In this document: in pieces, positions 55,011 to 64,000 of the stretch
Numbering within the stretch: position 1 is the first letter of the stretch
Layout: each line of letters starts with the position of its first letter
Notes under the pieces: generated by a model
Databases searched by the model: none
What the model saw: only the letters and a program-made list of their open reading frames with translations
Told to the model about the DNA's origin: nothing
Program-made: the position numbers and the translations under genes
NCBI GenBank assembly: GCA_029204225.1
Contig: CM055101.1
Coordinates: forward strand, 34,539,683-34,603,682
From: Diphasiastrum complanatum
Lineage: Eukaryota; Streptophyta; Lycopodiopsida; Lycopodiales; Lycopodiaceae
Length of the DNA: 64,000 bases
Direction of reading: 5' to 3'

Positions 55011-56442
55011 AGCGACAGGTACGGGTTGGCCCATTGGATCCATTAGCGCTGGTTCCGGTTCTGTCTCTTGTTGTACAACTGCTAATCTGGGAGGGTGTGG
55101 TGCTTAATTTGCTATCCTTCTTGCTACTGATCGTCCAGATCTCAAATTCATCCGATGGTGGGGTCCAAGATAGTTGGATCTTGCTTGTACAATGGGATGC
55201 ATTCTGGATCTTAAGGATCTGATCAATTTGATTGGCCGAAAGTAGAATTTAGGCCTTGTACGATGGTTTTTCCTTGATAACTTTTTACTCCTTGCACTGA
55301 CTGACTTGAGATTTTGACAGTAGCTGGATCTAGTGCAGATCTTTTCATTGATCTAGCCTGTGAGGGTTCTCTTGTGCGAGGGTTGACTGTGCGAGAGTTC
55401 TTTAGATGTTTTGCAGATAAGAAACCTTGATATCTCTCAGATCATTGGGAAGTAACTCTCGCAAGAATCACAGTGGCTAAATCTGGCTCAGATCTAACTC
55501 TGAAATTCTCTGCGAGAGTTAACTCTCGCAAGAAGTGAACATTTAACTATATGCAAGGGTCCAAAACCACTATTTTGGCTTGATCTTCACCAAATCTCTG
55601 TACTAACTCTCGCAAGCTTCATCACGGATGGAAATTGACATTCTAGAACGATTGGAATGGATTGCGAGAGTTCTCTCTAGAAGGATTTGCTGGATCTTCA
55701 CTTTTTAGTGATTTTTTAGCACTTAAATCCAATTTTTTGCTCACTACAGTCAAACTAACTCTTGTAGGCTCTTCTGTGTCCTGGTCTCATTGAGATGGAA
55801 CTTCAGAATTCTCTACGAGGATTCTTGACCACAATTGAAAATTTTAGTGTCTGCGAGGGTTCTTTGGTACTTTCTTGTCTTTTTTTCACTGAGAACTCTC
55901 GCACAGATACTTAGACAATGAAGTAACTCTCGCAAGTTTCTCTGTGTCCTGGTCTCACTGAGATGGAACTTCAGAGAGCTCTACGAGAGTTCTGGTGAAG
56001 ATTTGTATTTTTTTGGATTTTTACAAGGGTTTTTTGAATTTTTATGATTTTTTCTCTGATTTTTGCAATCAGCTTGGAACTAACTCTCGTAGGCTTCTAT
56101 GCAGGTCTGGGACAGTACCTTGGAGTTACTGCCAGTCATGCAAGGGTTAACTCTCACTGGTTTTGGAGATATTAAAATCTGATGAGATTTTAGGCTCTTT
56201 TTCCCTCCAAAATGAAGATTGGTGTGTTTTTTTTTTGGTTTTCTCAAGTTTTGGTTTGGATTTCAAGCCCTTAGAGGCTGTTCAGGGCCTTCTCTACCCC
56301 TTCACACCTCCTCCGCTAGTTGTGAATAGTCCAAACACAGAAAATATAGAAAACTAACTCTAAACACCCAAAACTCTACCTAAAACTACTCCAAAAAGCA
56401 AGAAATAGCTAAAATGCATCTATACTAGTTAGTGGAAACCTA
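55011..56442 (-). other. Gypsy leader with inverted-motif array
   Basis: This is the long region between primer site (56443-56460) and gag on the reverse strand. From 55375 to about 56150 it holds eight exact copies of TGCGAGAGTT or its complement AACTCTCGCA, at 55390, 55454, 55511, 55521, 55605, 55663, 55894 and 55925, plus about six near copies. The pair at 55511-55530 forms a perfect 20 bp palindrome. A ~55 bp phrase (ctgtgtcctggtctca-tgagatgg) is duplicated about 168 bp apart (55775 and 55942). No reading frame is conserved. The function is unknown. Confidence 0.75.
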
Positions 56443-56460
56443 TCCCCAGCAACGACGCCA
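56443..56460 (-). other. Gypsy primer-binding site (tRNA-Asp-like)
   Basis: The complement reads TGGCGTCGTTGCTGGGGA, two transitions from TGGCGCCGTTGCCGGGGA; both are C to T and could be CpG deamination for the first. It lies one base inside the LTR end at 56462. Confidence 0.85.
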
Positions 56461-56461
56461 C

Positions 56462-57289
56462 TGTAGGGTCGAAGAAATCTCGTAGTAGTAGCCCTCCTGC
56501 CTGTCAACAAGGGTTAGAACACTGGATAGCTGCCTAACTATGAAGATACTACTTTTAGTTAGTTCCCTACTTTTTCCCTAACTCTACCACCACTGACACT
56601 ACACTCCCCTTCTCTACTCCCCTAAACTACCTTCATCATGATTTTTGGTGAAAGAGAAGAGAAGAATAGAAGAGATTAAGAAGAGAAGAGAGAAAGAGAG
56701 AGATAGAGAATGAGATTGAGAGTGGAGGTTAGGCCAAATGCTCCTTATGCTTGCTAATGGAAAAACATTAATTATGGCAACCAATAAGCATGAAAATAGA
56801 AAGCAATGGAAAACACAAACAAGAATATTAGCAAGTAGTGAATAGCAAATGATGATGCTTTTCTTTCAAAAATGGTAGAGTTTCCTCCTCCTCATTAAGC
56901 ATGGAAAATAGAGTACAAGAGATGTCTTTTTATAGATAAGTAAGGCCCTTGCCCCAAAATCCTATTGGCTTATATTCACATTGATCCTATCCATTCATCT
57001 TGGACTCAACTTGATCCAAGGGTCCTCAAAAAGTACAATAGAAATCACAAGACTCATGTGAGTCCAAAATTGGACCCAACTCTAAAAAAGTAAACTCTAA
57101 GTTTAAAATTGACTTTGGGCCTCAAGTTTTTATGTTAATTCCAAAAGGGCCCAAGTCTATTATTATATTTACATCTCAACTTGCGTGCTCATTGGGCCAT
57201 AGGCTTATACGCACAGGATGCCATGCCCTCGCAACACATTTTATTGGCCGATAATATTTATTTACAATATGTCGGGAATACCCCCAACA
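56462..57289 (-). mobile_element. Gypsy 5' LTR (reverse strand)
   Basis: An 828 bp LTR; on the reverse strand it begins TGTTGGGGGTATTCCCGACA and ends CGACCCTACA, with TG...CA termini and the primer-binding site one base further. A TATA box (ctataaaaaga) is at about 56925-56935 and is followed by a TC-rich tract. Its last ~340 bp match 6815-7135 in opposite orientation. The other LTR and the pol are missing. It abuts CACTA-derived exons at 57290. Confidence 0.85.
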
Positions 57290-57296
57290 CATAACA

Positions 57297-57470
57297 TTGA
57301 AACGAAGAAGAAATATCAATCGAAGAAGAAGAAGGGCGTTGGAGAACGACGAACCTTGGAGCCTTTACCTTCAAAATGCTCTCGTGAATGGATTTTTGCT
57401 AAAAGCATCCAAAAACAGAGAAGAAGTGACCGAATTAAAATGGGAATTTGTTCGTGGATGTGGATGGAAG
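57297..57470 (+). pseudogene. Possible CACTA exon upstream of DUF4216 exon
   Basis: An open stretch ends LKWEFVRGCGWK before a gttagt donor (57471). Joined to the exon at 57572 it stays in phase. Its own family match is not recognised, and its 5' side is cut by the gypsy LTR edge at 57289, so the assignment depends on its neighbour. Confidence 0.4.
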
Positions 57471-57571
57471 GTTAGTGTAATATTGTTTTTGTGAAATTTT
57501 GTTTTTGTACTACTCAATATATGAATAGTATTTCTAATTACACACATTTGTTTTTTTTTTGTGTGTTTTAG

Positions 57572-57940
57572 TATACATCATACACTGCCATGTGGGCATA
57601 TGGACACCATTACCGTGTTGAGAGAGCTAACAACAAGCGACGTACACATGATTGTGGTATAATGGCCAACTTTCAACAAGAGAGTCGTTCTAGTGCGAGG
57701 GACCCTAATGTCATTTCGAGCGACCTAGACTATGTCGGCACATTGCAACACATTTATGAAGTCAATTACGAGACTAACGGCAAATACTTTATTTTTGACG
57801 TGAAACGGTTTAAGATCATCTATCGTAAAAGCAATTCCACGATTAGAAATGATAACTCAAAGTTTTTTCAAATCGACTCAACAAAATGTATATTGACGGA
57901 CTCTCATGACACTTTAATATTGCCACGACATTGCGAACAA
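57572..57940 (+). pseudogene. CACTA transposon C-terminal exon (DUF4216-like), part 1
   Basis: After a T-rich acceptor (ttttag, 57571) the exon of 123 codons reads YTSYTAMWAYGHHYRVERANNKR, THDCGIMANFQQESRSSARD, DLDYVGTLQHIYEVNYE and DSHDTLILPRHCEQ, ending at a gtgaga donor. The order 'short region, RTHDCGIM, D-DYVG---I-E--Y, F-L---CEQ' is that of the DUF4216 domain that follows TNP2 in plant CACTA elements. No stop lies within the exon. Confidence 0.75.
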
Positions 57941-58038
57941 GTGAGACTCTAAAATTTCAATGTCATTAATATTCGGAATCCAATCATTTATGTATCAATC
58001 TTATAAAACTAACTTAATTTTTTTTAATTCTTTGGCAG

Positions 58039-58248
58039 ATTATATTCCATCCAGATCGAATAGACCCAAGATGGTGGTATGTGATCCAACTTAATGCAAG
58101 AAAACGACGTGTGTTTGAAGGAAAAGATGTTGTTGAATTGGATACACACAACGAACCACCACCCAATTTTGGCGATGTTTTGGAAGAACCTAAACCACTC
58201 ATCCAAACTCCAAATGATGTCGAAATAATGGGAGAAGAAGGTACATGA
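58039..58248 (+). pseudogene. CACTA transposon C-terminal exon (DUF4216-like), part 2
   Basis: It follows a clear acceptor (tttttaattctttggcag) in phase with the previous exon: IIFHPDRIDPRWWYVIQLNARKR and ELDTHNEPPPNFGDVLEEP, to a TGA at 58246-58248. The DP-WW-V-Q motif is the conserved end of DUF4216. Acidic coding-like sequence (LDEIELEEEVIEYEG) goes on in another frame beyond the stop, so a frameshift or further splice may have occurred. An antisense frame here is a shadow. Confidence 0.75.
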
Positions 58249-58889
58249 CGAGATTCCTACGATTGTACGAGACCAAATTGGGGGTAATTTAGGCCCCCAC
58301 GTTTGGATGAGATAGAATTAGAAGAAGAGGTGATTGAATATGAGGGTAGCTCACATCATTAAAGAAACACAAACAGAAATTTACGATTATACTTAGACCT
58401 AGATTCAGATGAGTGTCAAGACTTGTGTGATGACGAAAATAATGAAAATGATCTATGATTATTAATACTTAAATTCAGTTGCACTCATTTTTTTTATATT
58501 CATCGCAATACTTTTTATGTATACTTTTATAGATAGAGTTGAATGTGATAATTATAATGCCCGAACCTTGCGGTTATGTCATATTTCAGAATGTCACCAC
58601 ATATTCCTTTCCTGCGGCGTGTAGGTTTTTCCATGCAAGTTGGAAAAATTAGAACTTCGCCTTTAACGGGAGAAAAGTAAGAGCTAAACACCTTCCTAGG
58701 ATTGGGAATTTTAATTATCTACGTTGCACCTTTGCATATTAACTAATTGCTAGTGTATGCGGTAAAATATGATATTGCTTTGAACAAAATGAAAATTATG
58801 AATTACATTTAATTTCTTACTATGTTAGATAACGTATTCCAATAATAAAACAAATTGAACAACACAAACTTGCATACCTGATGGTTGTT
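58249..58889. other. CACTA 3' remainder, then no gene
   Basis: Acidic coding-like remnants continue to about 58458 (DLDSDECQDLCDDENNEND). After that, AT-rich DNA without recognisable features extends to the copia fragment. No CACTA terminal inverted repeat was found. Confidence 0.4.
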
Positions 58890-60895
58890 ACCCTCCAACT
58901 CGTAGCCTTCATGTTGAGACATATAAATGTCTTCTTTGATCACATCATATAAAGATTTTGTTTGTACATCCATCTAGTGAATCTCTAGATCTGCCACTAA
59001 TACAAATGAAATTAAAAGTTTGATTGATGAATGTTTGGCTATGGGATTGAAATTTTTTGAATAATCAACATTTGAGATTTGAGATAATCCTCTGGCAAGA
59101 AGCCTAGTCTTCCATCGATCAATTGATCCATCCACTGTGTATTTGAATAAATAAACCCATTTGCAAAATATGATATTCTTACCAATTAGCAGGTCTGTAA
59201 TAGTCCGTATTAAGTTCTTAATAAGAGATTGATAATCTTTTTCCATCGTTGATTTCCATTGATCTATAGCTGGAATAGAAATTGCCTCAAAATAATCCAT
59301 TGGCTCCTCGACAAAATTGGCCATGGCATTGTCAATAAATCGGTCAAGAGAAAATTTGTGTCGATTTAATCTTCGAAGAACTAGCGTATCCTGTTTCTAC
59401 TGATGCGGTTTGTGTCAAGTCGTCGTTTGATTTGAGTCATTGATTGGAGTAGAGTTGAGATTTGAACTTGATGCGATATTGGATATCGTTTTGACATTTG
59501 TTACTTTTTTCTTTTCCTTGAGATCAACAAAATGATCTTTAAGAAAGATAACATCTCTACTAAAAGCAATCTTCTGAGTCACTAGATTGTAAATCCTGTA
59601 AGCTTTATGATTCAAAGAGTATCCAACAAAGATAGACTTAGAACTAGTAGAATCTAGCTTCTTATGAATTTCTGCTGGAGTGCGAAAGCGATACAACCAA
59701 AAGTTCAAAGATGCCTTATTGAAGATTTTGATCATGTCCACACCTCTTCAAGTGTTTTGTCGAATAAGACTTTGTTTGTAAGTCGATTTTGAAGATATGC
59801 AACTATCGATATGGCATCTGTCCAAAAAGTCTTCGATAATCCTGCATGTAGAATCATGTTTTTCTCACGTTCGACAAGTGTACAATTTTTACGTTCAGCC
59901 ACTCCATTCGATTGTGGAGAATAGCTAGTGATATACTACATCAAAATGCCATGGGCTTTGTAGTAGTCTTTGAATTAAGTCAAATGAATTGACCTCCAAC
60001 ATCAGTCTGAACTGCCTTAATTTTCTTGGAAGTCTGATTCTCAGCTTCCTGCTTGAATTGCTAAAAATATGTCAAAGCTTTTGATTTGTTTTTCAGAAAA
60101 TAAGCAATTGTCCTTCTTGAATAATCATTGATGAAGGTCAGAAAGTATTTTGCTCCCCCTATCGAGAGAGTTTGCATGGGTCCACATATGTTGCTATGCA
60201 CAATATCTAACACGCCTTTGGATGTGTGTTGTAAATTAGACTTGAAAGGAGTTTTAGCATGCTTGGCTATAATACAACTTCGACAATTTGTACGGTCTAG
60301 AATATTGTCGCAGTCAAGATCTCAAACAATCCTTTTAGTAGACATATCTGTTAGACAAGTAAAATTGGCATGACCCATTTTGTTATGCCATAGTAAATAT
60401 TTATCTACCAAAAAAGAAGTAGATAGAGCCTGAACAGTTGCAGCATTGCAATGACTAAGCTTGTGAAGATTATTTTGCCTCTTTTTGAGTGCAAGTACCT
60501 TTTTGCTTTTGTCTCATATCGAACAAGTATTAGAATCAAATTCAACTTTATGGCCCAAATCAACAATTCTACTAATATAAAGTAGATTTTTGTTAAGATT
60601 TGGAACATGAATAATATTTGGAATAAGAATAGTACCATCCTGAAATTGTAATCTACACTGTAAAATAGCTTTGATTTGATAAAGCCGAATCCGAATTTGT
60701 GCCTTGTTCTGAATTCAAATTATGATTCAACTTTCATACTTTACGTACATTCTTTGACATCTTTTGCTTATCGATTTTTTTCAAATAAAAAGCTTTCGAT
60801 TCTGGTGCCAAATGGGAGGATGAAAATCCATTTTTTTGGATCTCTTCCTACAATAGCATAGCCATAGCCAAGACACAATCTGAACGCAAAACCAG
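58890..60895 (-). pseudogene. Copia gag end to RT start (reverse strand)
   Basis: From right to left: a broken zinc knuckle (about 60830-60890), VPNLNKNLLYISRIVDLG, LLWHNKMGHANFTCLTDMS (pre-integrase, about 60370-60420), AKHAKTPFKSNLQ and KYFLTFINDYSRRTIAYFL (integrase, about 60100-60170), the integrase tail IFVGYSLNHKAYRIYN and SRDVIFLKDH (59540-59640), and the RT entry with EAISIPAIDQWKSTMEKDYQSL and WVYLFKYTVDGSIDRWKTRLLARG (59090-59290). Stops and frameshifts are scattered. It is cut at both ends; at about 60900 it abuts the LTR of a different copy. Confidence 0.85.
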
Positions 60896-61579
60896 ACAAT
60901 AATTTATTCAGATTGAATGTATAGAAATACAAGTCAAACGATGCAAGTGAGCACAAATCAATAGCGGACGAAACCGCGTGCTCACAAAGCTAACTACGAT
61001 CCATAATAGCTATGAGCTTATACTGACAATCAGTCTGAAAAGAAAAGAATAAATGCTCGAAAGCATCAACTAAGTCTGACTCTGGTAAGCTGGTGTCTCA
61101 GCAACTATGGGCGCTCGAGCATATATATAATTAGTTTATTATGTCTGGTATTAACATATGCATGACTAAATGATTACAATGATCAACTATATACAATTTA
61201 CATTTGTGTAGATGTATGTACAAGAAGATGGCATGGAGCTGTTTGCGCCGTCTAAAATAGATTGTGGTTGTTGTTGTCATTGTCCAAGTAGTTGCACAGT
61301 ATAGGAAGTGGGCATGAGAAGGCTTCGATTATTCGGGGACGAGAGTGTTGCTGCCGATAGTCAATGGAGTCCGGATGGCCTTCGACGATAGTTGAGTTGA
61401 TAAGTCGGACTCCCCGATAAGTCGGCCAAGTCGAGTTTTCCCAATAAGTTGGACTGCCACTCTCTTGCATGTAATAGAGTATTTCTGCAGACTGTGCGAC
61501 AATGCGTGTAAAGTTATAACATTATGAATGGAACTAGAATAACATGAGATTTAGGAGAGTAGAGAAAATAAATCCAACA
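60896..61579 (-). mobile_element. Copia 3' LTR (reverse strand)
   Basis: On the reverse strand the LTR begins TGTTGGATTTATTTTCTC at 61579, next to a ccctcc (polypurine complement) and the RNase H end. Similar LTR edges occur at 28277 and about 40785. The left limit near 60896 is set by the adjoining gag remnant and is approximate. Confidence 0.7.
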
Positions 61580-62000
61580 CCCTCCTTGATCTGGATCCGT
61601 GATTGCCTTGATCTTTAGACTAATCAATGCACAAATTGTTTTGTGTGCATCAATGCTCAAAGCCTTGGTAAACACATTTGCAATCATGTTTTGTGTTCGA
61701 CCGTACGCTAAACTCCCCTCTTTTTCGAAAATCTCACTCCTTACAAAATGATATCGAATCTCAATGTGCTTACTCCTAGAGTGAAATCTAGGGTTGGCCG
61801 ATAAGACAATGGTACTCTGATTATCACAAAACATAATTGTAGGAGCATACTGATTCAGATTAATGTCTGACAATAAATTTCTCAACCAAATTGTCTCTTT
61901 AATAGCTTGAGAAGCAGCAATGTATTCTGCTTCTGTAGAGAAAAGAGCAATAGAAGTTTGCTTACGACTGTTCCAAGAGACCGTCGTTGAAGAAGAATAT
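61580..62000 (-). pseudogene. Copia RNase H C-terminal fragment (reverse strand)
   Basis: The reverse strand reads WNSRKQTSIALFSTEAEYIAASQAIKETIWLRNLL, then CDNQSTIVLSANPRFHSRSKHIEIRYHFVR and NMIANVFTKALS. These are the last two RNase H acidic motifs (TEAEY, CDNQS) and the C-terminal FTKAL block of Tnt1/Tto1-like copia Pol. Upstream Pol is missing. Confidence 0.85.
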
Positions 62001-62095
62001 AAATCTAGATGTGGATTTACGAGTATCTACATCTCCTCCTCAGTTGATGGTTTGGTCTTGACTTGTCAAGAGAGACTACATGCAGAAATTTGTGT

Positions 62096-62098
<3 letters not shown>

Positions 62099-62142
<44 letters not shown>
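62099..62142. repeat. (CT)n microsatellite
   Basis: About 44 bp of tc repeats next to the truncated RNase H. Confidence 0.95.
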
Positions 62143-62144
<2 letters not shown>

Positions 62145-63517
62145 GTGATTTACCTCATCCACTTCTTCATAGTCAATGCTCATGTGATACCTCCTCACAT
62201 GTATAATGATAGGAAGGGTAAGGTTGCATGGCACAAACTTTAGCTATGAATGATAACATCCATCTCCATAGCAATAAAACGATGATTTGTGTTGTGAAGT
62301 GTTGTTTTTTATTACTACATTGTGCAAGTCTTTATTTTATTAAGCCTACTTTGTTTCTAATATTATATTAGCTAAAGACCATCAAACATGAGATGCTCAA
62401 CATTTCACATCAACCACAATAAGCTTTTCATTAACATATGAGCTTTAGTCCTTACGGTCGCTTAACCACTCCAGCTTTAACATTTTCAAATATATCCAAG
62501 AATTACCAATTTAGTTTATGACAACATTTATTCATAGATTTTATCAAGTCTAAGGCCATAAACCATTTTCAACAACTTTGCACTACTTATTGTTTAAAGA
62601 ATAGTGAACAAAGTTGCACATATGAGTGCCACATTCTGTGATAGAAAGAGCTTTTATTTCCAAGAATTCCAAAAGATTTTCTTGTTAAAGACAACATTCC
62701 CTAACAATACAGAATGCTCTATAGAACTAGGATGCCAACGAACCAGCAAATCATACTGACAACTTTTTTAGGTTTTCAAGTTTGTGAAGGCCAATTTAAA
62801 ATTAGAAGATAAATAGATGTCTTGCAATATTCAAAACAATCACAAAGTTGATGGCTTATAAGAAACAAATACCTTGTTCATATGAAAAAAACAAATTGTT
62901 GAGATATCCAAAACTTCAATTCTTGATTGGCAGCAAAATATCACTTGCATTAGTCAGAAGGCGAGACTTCTTTTGGTGATTCCCTAAAGGTTCAAAGCAT
63001 GTCAAACATAGATCTATGTAAAATTATTACCACAGATGCTGGCTTGCTGTATCATGATCAAAAGGCGAACCGCTTCTTTTAGAAGTACAAATGAAGTTTT
63101 TCAAGTAACAAACAGAATTGATGCAAAAGACCAAACTGTATTTATTTTTGCAAGAGTTAAAACTTTTCAGAAAGCAAACAAGTTAGGCCATAAACACAGT
63201 GGTAGCAAAGCAAGTAGAAATCCTCTTTTCTCCAAGCTAGTGTAAATCTGCAAAAAGAACCTACACATATTTCTTAACATGTAATAGAACACATTTGACC
63301 ACCCAATATACCATATTGTACTTTGTGTCCAACTAGAGTCACTGAAGTTGAAATTGGAGGGAATTATGCACTAATCTTCGTGAGGTAAACTTCTGGTAGT
63401 ACACAAAGCTCTAAAAGTGGCTGTTCTTTTTTAGATTGAATGATAAGGAGGGTTTTAGATCCTTCCAGGAGAAAGAGGCCTAGAAACTTTTCAGGTAGTG
63501 TGTGGAGACTCTAGGGG

Positions 63518-63555
<38 letters not shown>

Positions 63556-64000
63556 TATATAGCCCTCTTTCTCTGGTCATTTGACAGCTATAGTGATTAG
63601 CGTTTGTCAGCTTCCTCCTAGAACTCACATCGGTAAAGCTCCATCAGTAGAGTTTTGCAAAGTAGCCTACTGTCATTTGTATTGTGACCTTGGTAGCATA
63701 ATCATTGTATTGTGACAATCTCCTGGTCTTCTACGCTGTCATCCACTGAATTTGTTCATGATTTTACAGATTTACATCTCACAAAGAAACAATCTTCCTA
63801 CAGCAAAATCAGATGACTGGGCATAGAACAGTTGCTGACTGCACACCTTAGTACCAACTCAAAAATGCTGATCTGAAAATTGATGATAATACCATCTCTG
63901 AAAATTCTCAGCACTGCAGTACCTTTTTCGATACCATACCAACTTACTTTTGAAGGAAACATCTTTCTACTATTACAAGTCAAGTCCATGCAACAAATCT
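62143..64000. other. No gene recognised
   Basis: AT-rich sequence with only short, domain-free frames. An (AT)n tract of about 41 bp lies at 63521-63561, with one interruption. Confidence 0.45.
63521..63561. repeat. (AT)n microsatellite
   Basis: An alternating at tract with one aa interruption at 63551. Confidence 0.93.

Noticed and set aside
55390-55934. Motif array as a CRISPR-like structure
   Set aside because: The copies are only 10 bp, lie in both orientations and have irregular spacing, in a eukaryotic retroelement leader.
58014-58206. Reverse-strand frames over the DUF4216 exon
   Set aside because: They are shadows of the forward-strand CACTA exon, which has splice sites and family motifs.

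Overview
The window looks like nuclear DNA of a land plant with a large, repeat-rich genome. It is AT-rich, it carries one intact host gene (an intronless DYW-type pentatricopeptide repeat protein, a plant family of organelle RNA-editing factors), and nearly everything else recognisable is transposon: Ty1/copia and Ty3/gypsy LTR retrotransposons, CACTA DNA-transposon fragments, small non-autonomous insertions and long (GA/CT)n microsatellites. The species cannot be fixed from sequence alone; an intact DYW gene amid this repeat load would suit a fern or lycophyte, but that is a guess.

Layout. 1-5073: non-coding DNA with a ~600 bp repeat present twice and a reverse-strand gypsy primer-binding site. 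5074-7135: copia reverse transcriptase/RNase H and its 3' LTR. 7136-11906: gypsy element with frameshifted gag, two tandem protease domains and an integrase tail, lacking RT, RNase H and the integrase core. 12395-15260: rearranged copia gag/integrase pieces in both orientations, one split by a small TIR element. 16120-21021: a young non-autonomous copia element with LTRs about 99% identical. 21030-24290: older copia remnants on both strands. 24830-28940: a degenerate repeat family hit by a poly(A) retroposon, a hAT-type MITE, a copia LTR and a tRNA-like retroposon. 29325-30053: splice-site-bounded exon-like blocks of an unidentified gene or pseudogene. 31864-37110: a copia element into which a second, reverse-strand copia is nested. 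37590-40790: further copia debris and a 91 bp (CT)n tract. 43584-45833: the PPR-DYW gene, with tandem duplications on both sides. 47370-48310: copia remnant. 50300-51240: CACTA TNP2 transposase remnant. 51660-57289: reverse-strand gypsy sequences with one well-defined LTR and an unusual leader packed with an inverted 10 bp motif. 57297-58248: spliced CACTA C-terminal (DUF4216-like) exons. 58890-62000: two abutting reverse-strand copia fragments. 62143-64000: no gene seen.

Apart from the PPR gene there is no sign of a cooperating gene set. The story is one of successive insertions, internal deletions and template-switch-like joins. Nothing here is clearly a new functional system; the strongest unexplained signals are the palindromic motif array in the gypsy leader (55375-56150), the shared CACACGTGTG palindromes in several copia LTRs, the tandem gypsy proteases, and three small insertions whose empty target can be read from a paralogous copy or a restored reading frame. 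All similarity statements are by eye from remembered family motifs; no database search was possible.
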